64,000 nt of DNA from positions 264,891 to 328,890 of the forward strand of contig JACCEO010000001.1 in NCBI GenBank assembly GCA_013416485.1, written 5' to 3'. This DNA comes from Alcaligenaceae bacterium. GTDB taxonomy: Bacteria; Pseudomonadota; Gammaproteobacteria; Burkholderiales; Burkholderiaceae_B. This document shows, piece after piece, positions 62,962-64,000 of the stretch; the stretch's first letter is position 1; the number at the start of each line of letters is the position of its first letter. The notes beneath the pieces were generated by a model, which saw only the letters and a list, made by a program, of their open reading frames with translations, was not told the origin of the DNA and did no database searches. The position numbers were made by a program, and so were the translations under genes.

Positions 62962-63852
62962 TTAATACACCCTGGGTTGCCCCTCGGGGCGCGTCTTGAA
63001 GCGTCGGTGTACCCAGTAGTATTGCGGTGGATCGACACGCACCCAGCTTTCTATTAGCTGGTTAAGCCTGGCTGTAGCCAGTTGTGGGCTATCGTCGCCG
63101 GGGAAGTTCTGTAACGGCGGCAATACGTCCAGTTGATACGTACCCGTGTTGGCATCCAGGCGGCTGATAATGGGTAGCACGATAGCATCCCATGCTTTGG
63201 CGATTTGGGCGGTGGCCAGTAAGGTCGCCGCAGGCACGCCAAAAAAAGGAATGAAGTCGGCGCCCTTAATGCCAAAATCCATATCGGGTAGGTAATAGAC
63301 GGGGACGCCTTGGCGCAAATAGCGGATCAGGCCGCGTACCCCGTCGCGACGGCTGACCAGATGTACGGTATTGAAGCGTGAGCGCCCAACATGTACAAAT
63401 TGATCGATACCAGCGTCGCTTTGTGGGGTGTACATGGTGGCGGATTCCTGCAGCGCCATTGTTAACCGGGTTGCCGCGGCATCCAGCCCTACAAAATGCG
63501 GTGCCAGCAAAATAATACGACGCTTTTCCGCGAGTGCGCGGTCCAAGTGTTCCAGGCCGCTAGTATGTATGGTGTTTAGAATGAGTTCGCGCTCGCCAAA
63601 CCAGAGTAGGCCACGGTCTATGACCGAGCGTGCCAGTAAGTTGAAATGCTGGCGAGCCCAGGTTTCCCGCTCTTGCGGGCTGTGATCAGGAAAGCACAGC
63701 GCTAAATTCGTACGTACTATATGAGCCCTAGAGCGCATTAAGTGTAGTGCCAGCCATCCTAAACTGCATGCCCAGCGTTTACGGCTAGCCGGTGTAGCAC
63801 GGCCAAAATAGGAAAATACAGCGCGTAATAATGTGGTTTTATTCAATCTCAT
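62962..63852 (-). CDS. lipid A biosynthesis acyltransferase (LpxL/HtrB family)
   Basis: 296 residues with the HX4D motif HFVGLDAA and PDMDFGIKGADFIPFFG. It adds a secondary acyl chain to lipid A in the inner membrane. A second member of the family lies just upstream and overlaps its start. Which chain each adds cannot be told. Confidence 0.91.
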   Translation of the reverse strand: MRLNKTTLLRAVFSYFGRATPASRKRWACSLGWLALHLMRSRAHIVRTNLALCFPDHSPQERETWARQHFNLLARSVIDRGLLWFGERELILNTIHTSGLEHLDRALAEKRRIILLAPHFVGLDAAATRLTMALQESATMYTPQSDAGIDQFVHVGRSRFNTVHLVSRRDGVRGLIRYLRQGVPVYYLPDMDFGIKGADFIPFFGVPAATLLATAQIAKAWDAIVLPIISRLDANTGTYQLDVLPPLQNFPGDDSPQLATARLNQLIESWVRVDPPQYYWVHRRFKTRPEGQPRVY

Positions 63853-64000
63853 GGCTAGGGTAATCAGGGCGCGGAGGCGCGTCGTGCGGAATTTTATAGC
63901 GGTTGTAGGCCCACAGGTATTGCGTAGGAAAACGCCGTATCAGACTTTCCATGGCGGCATTGATGGCGGTAGCCAATTCGGCTGCTGTGGCGGGTAGGGG
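63839..64000 (-). CDS. lipid A acyltransferase-like protein, C-terminal end (cut by window)
   Basis: The last 53 codons of a frame that enters from the right edge. It contains IRRFPTQYLWAYNRYK, the typical end of LpxL/LpxM enzymes. Its stop overlaps the start of the next acyltransferase by 14 bases. Confidence 0.8.
   Translation of the reverse strand, partial: PLPATAAELATAINAAMESLIRRFPTQYLWAYNRYKIPHDAPPRPDYPSHEIE

Overview
The window looks like the chromosome of a betaproteobacterium of the Burkholderiales, most likely Alcaligenaceae. Reasons are the gene order dprA/def/fmt, rimO/rsmB/DUF4390/ntrY/ntrX and hslU/hslV/dksA, the pair of LpxL-type acyltransferases beside DUF484 and xerC, and protein sequences resembling Bordetella-type relatives. 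This is judged by eye from protein motifs and synteny; no search was run.

Region 1 (1-7.4 kb) is a type I secretion operon: the 3' end of an RTX repeat protein, an outer-membrane TolC-like protein, an ABC exporter, a HlyD-like adaptor and a second, different TolC-like protein. Region 2 (7.4-32.2 kb) is mostly housekeeping: HMG-CoA lyase, dprA, def, fmt, kynBA, rimO, rsmB, the NtrY/NtrX two-component pair, a gamma carbonic anhydrase, LPS core genes waaC/waaA, galU, coaX, birA, then dacC, a D-amino acid transaminase, ybeD-like, lipB, an enoyl-CoA hydratase and lipA. Region 3 (32.2-35.65 kb) is a small denitrification locus: nirV, a Crp/Fnr (NnrR/DNR-type) regulator, copper nitrite reductase nirK and a small cytochrome c. 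The promoters of nirV and nirK carry matching TTGCGCT-type boxes.

Region 4 (35,651-51,115) is a 15.46-kb integrative element whose content matches the published sul2 island GIsul2 (recognised from memory). It has a tyrosine integrase, an AlpA-like regulator, RepA and RepC of IncQ type with 22-bp iterons, an RP4/RK2-type oriT, a pair of RK2-type iterons, an array of CGATT motifs spaced about 11 bp, a ribbon-helix-helix protein, trbJ, a TrbK-like lipoprotein, trbL, an arsR-arsH-arsC-acr3 operon, a serine recombinase, ISCR2, a truncated glmM and the sulfonamide-resistance gene sul2. The ends share the core GTGGG. The left end still reads like the last codons of guaA, yet the element sits beside the cytochrome c gene and not in guaA. 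A second, internal copy of the right-end attachment site lies just before ISCR2, which suggests that the island is composite.

Region 5 (51.1-64 kb) returns to chromosome: a class III aminotransferase, a carboxymuconolactone decarboxylase-like protein, a PduO-type cobalamin adenosyltransferase, a CusF-like protein, hslVU, a DksA that keeps only one of the four zinc-finger cysteines, a COG0523 GTPase, zur, and a znuCBA operon behind a clear Zur box with an extra 54-residue membrane protein at its head. It ends with xerC, DUF484 and two lipid A acyltransferases, the last one cut by the window edge. I saw no CRISPR array, rRNA or tRNA gene, and no recognisable anti-phage system.
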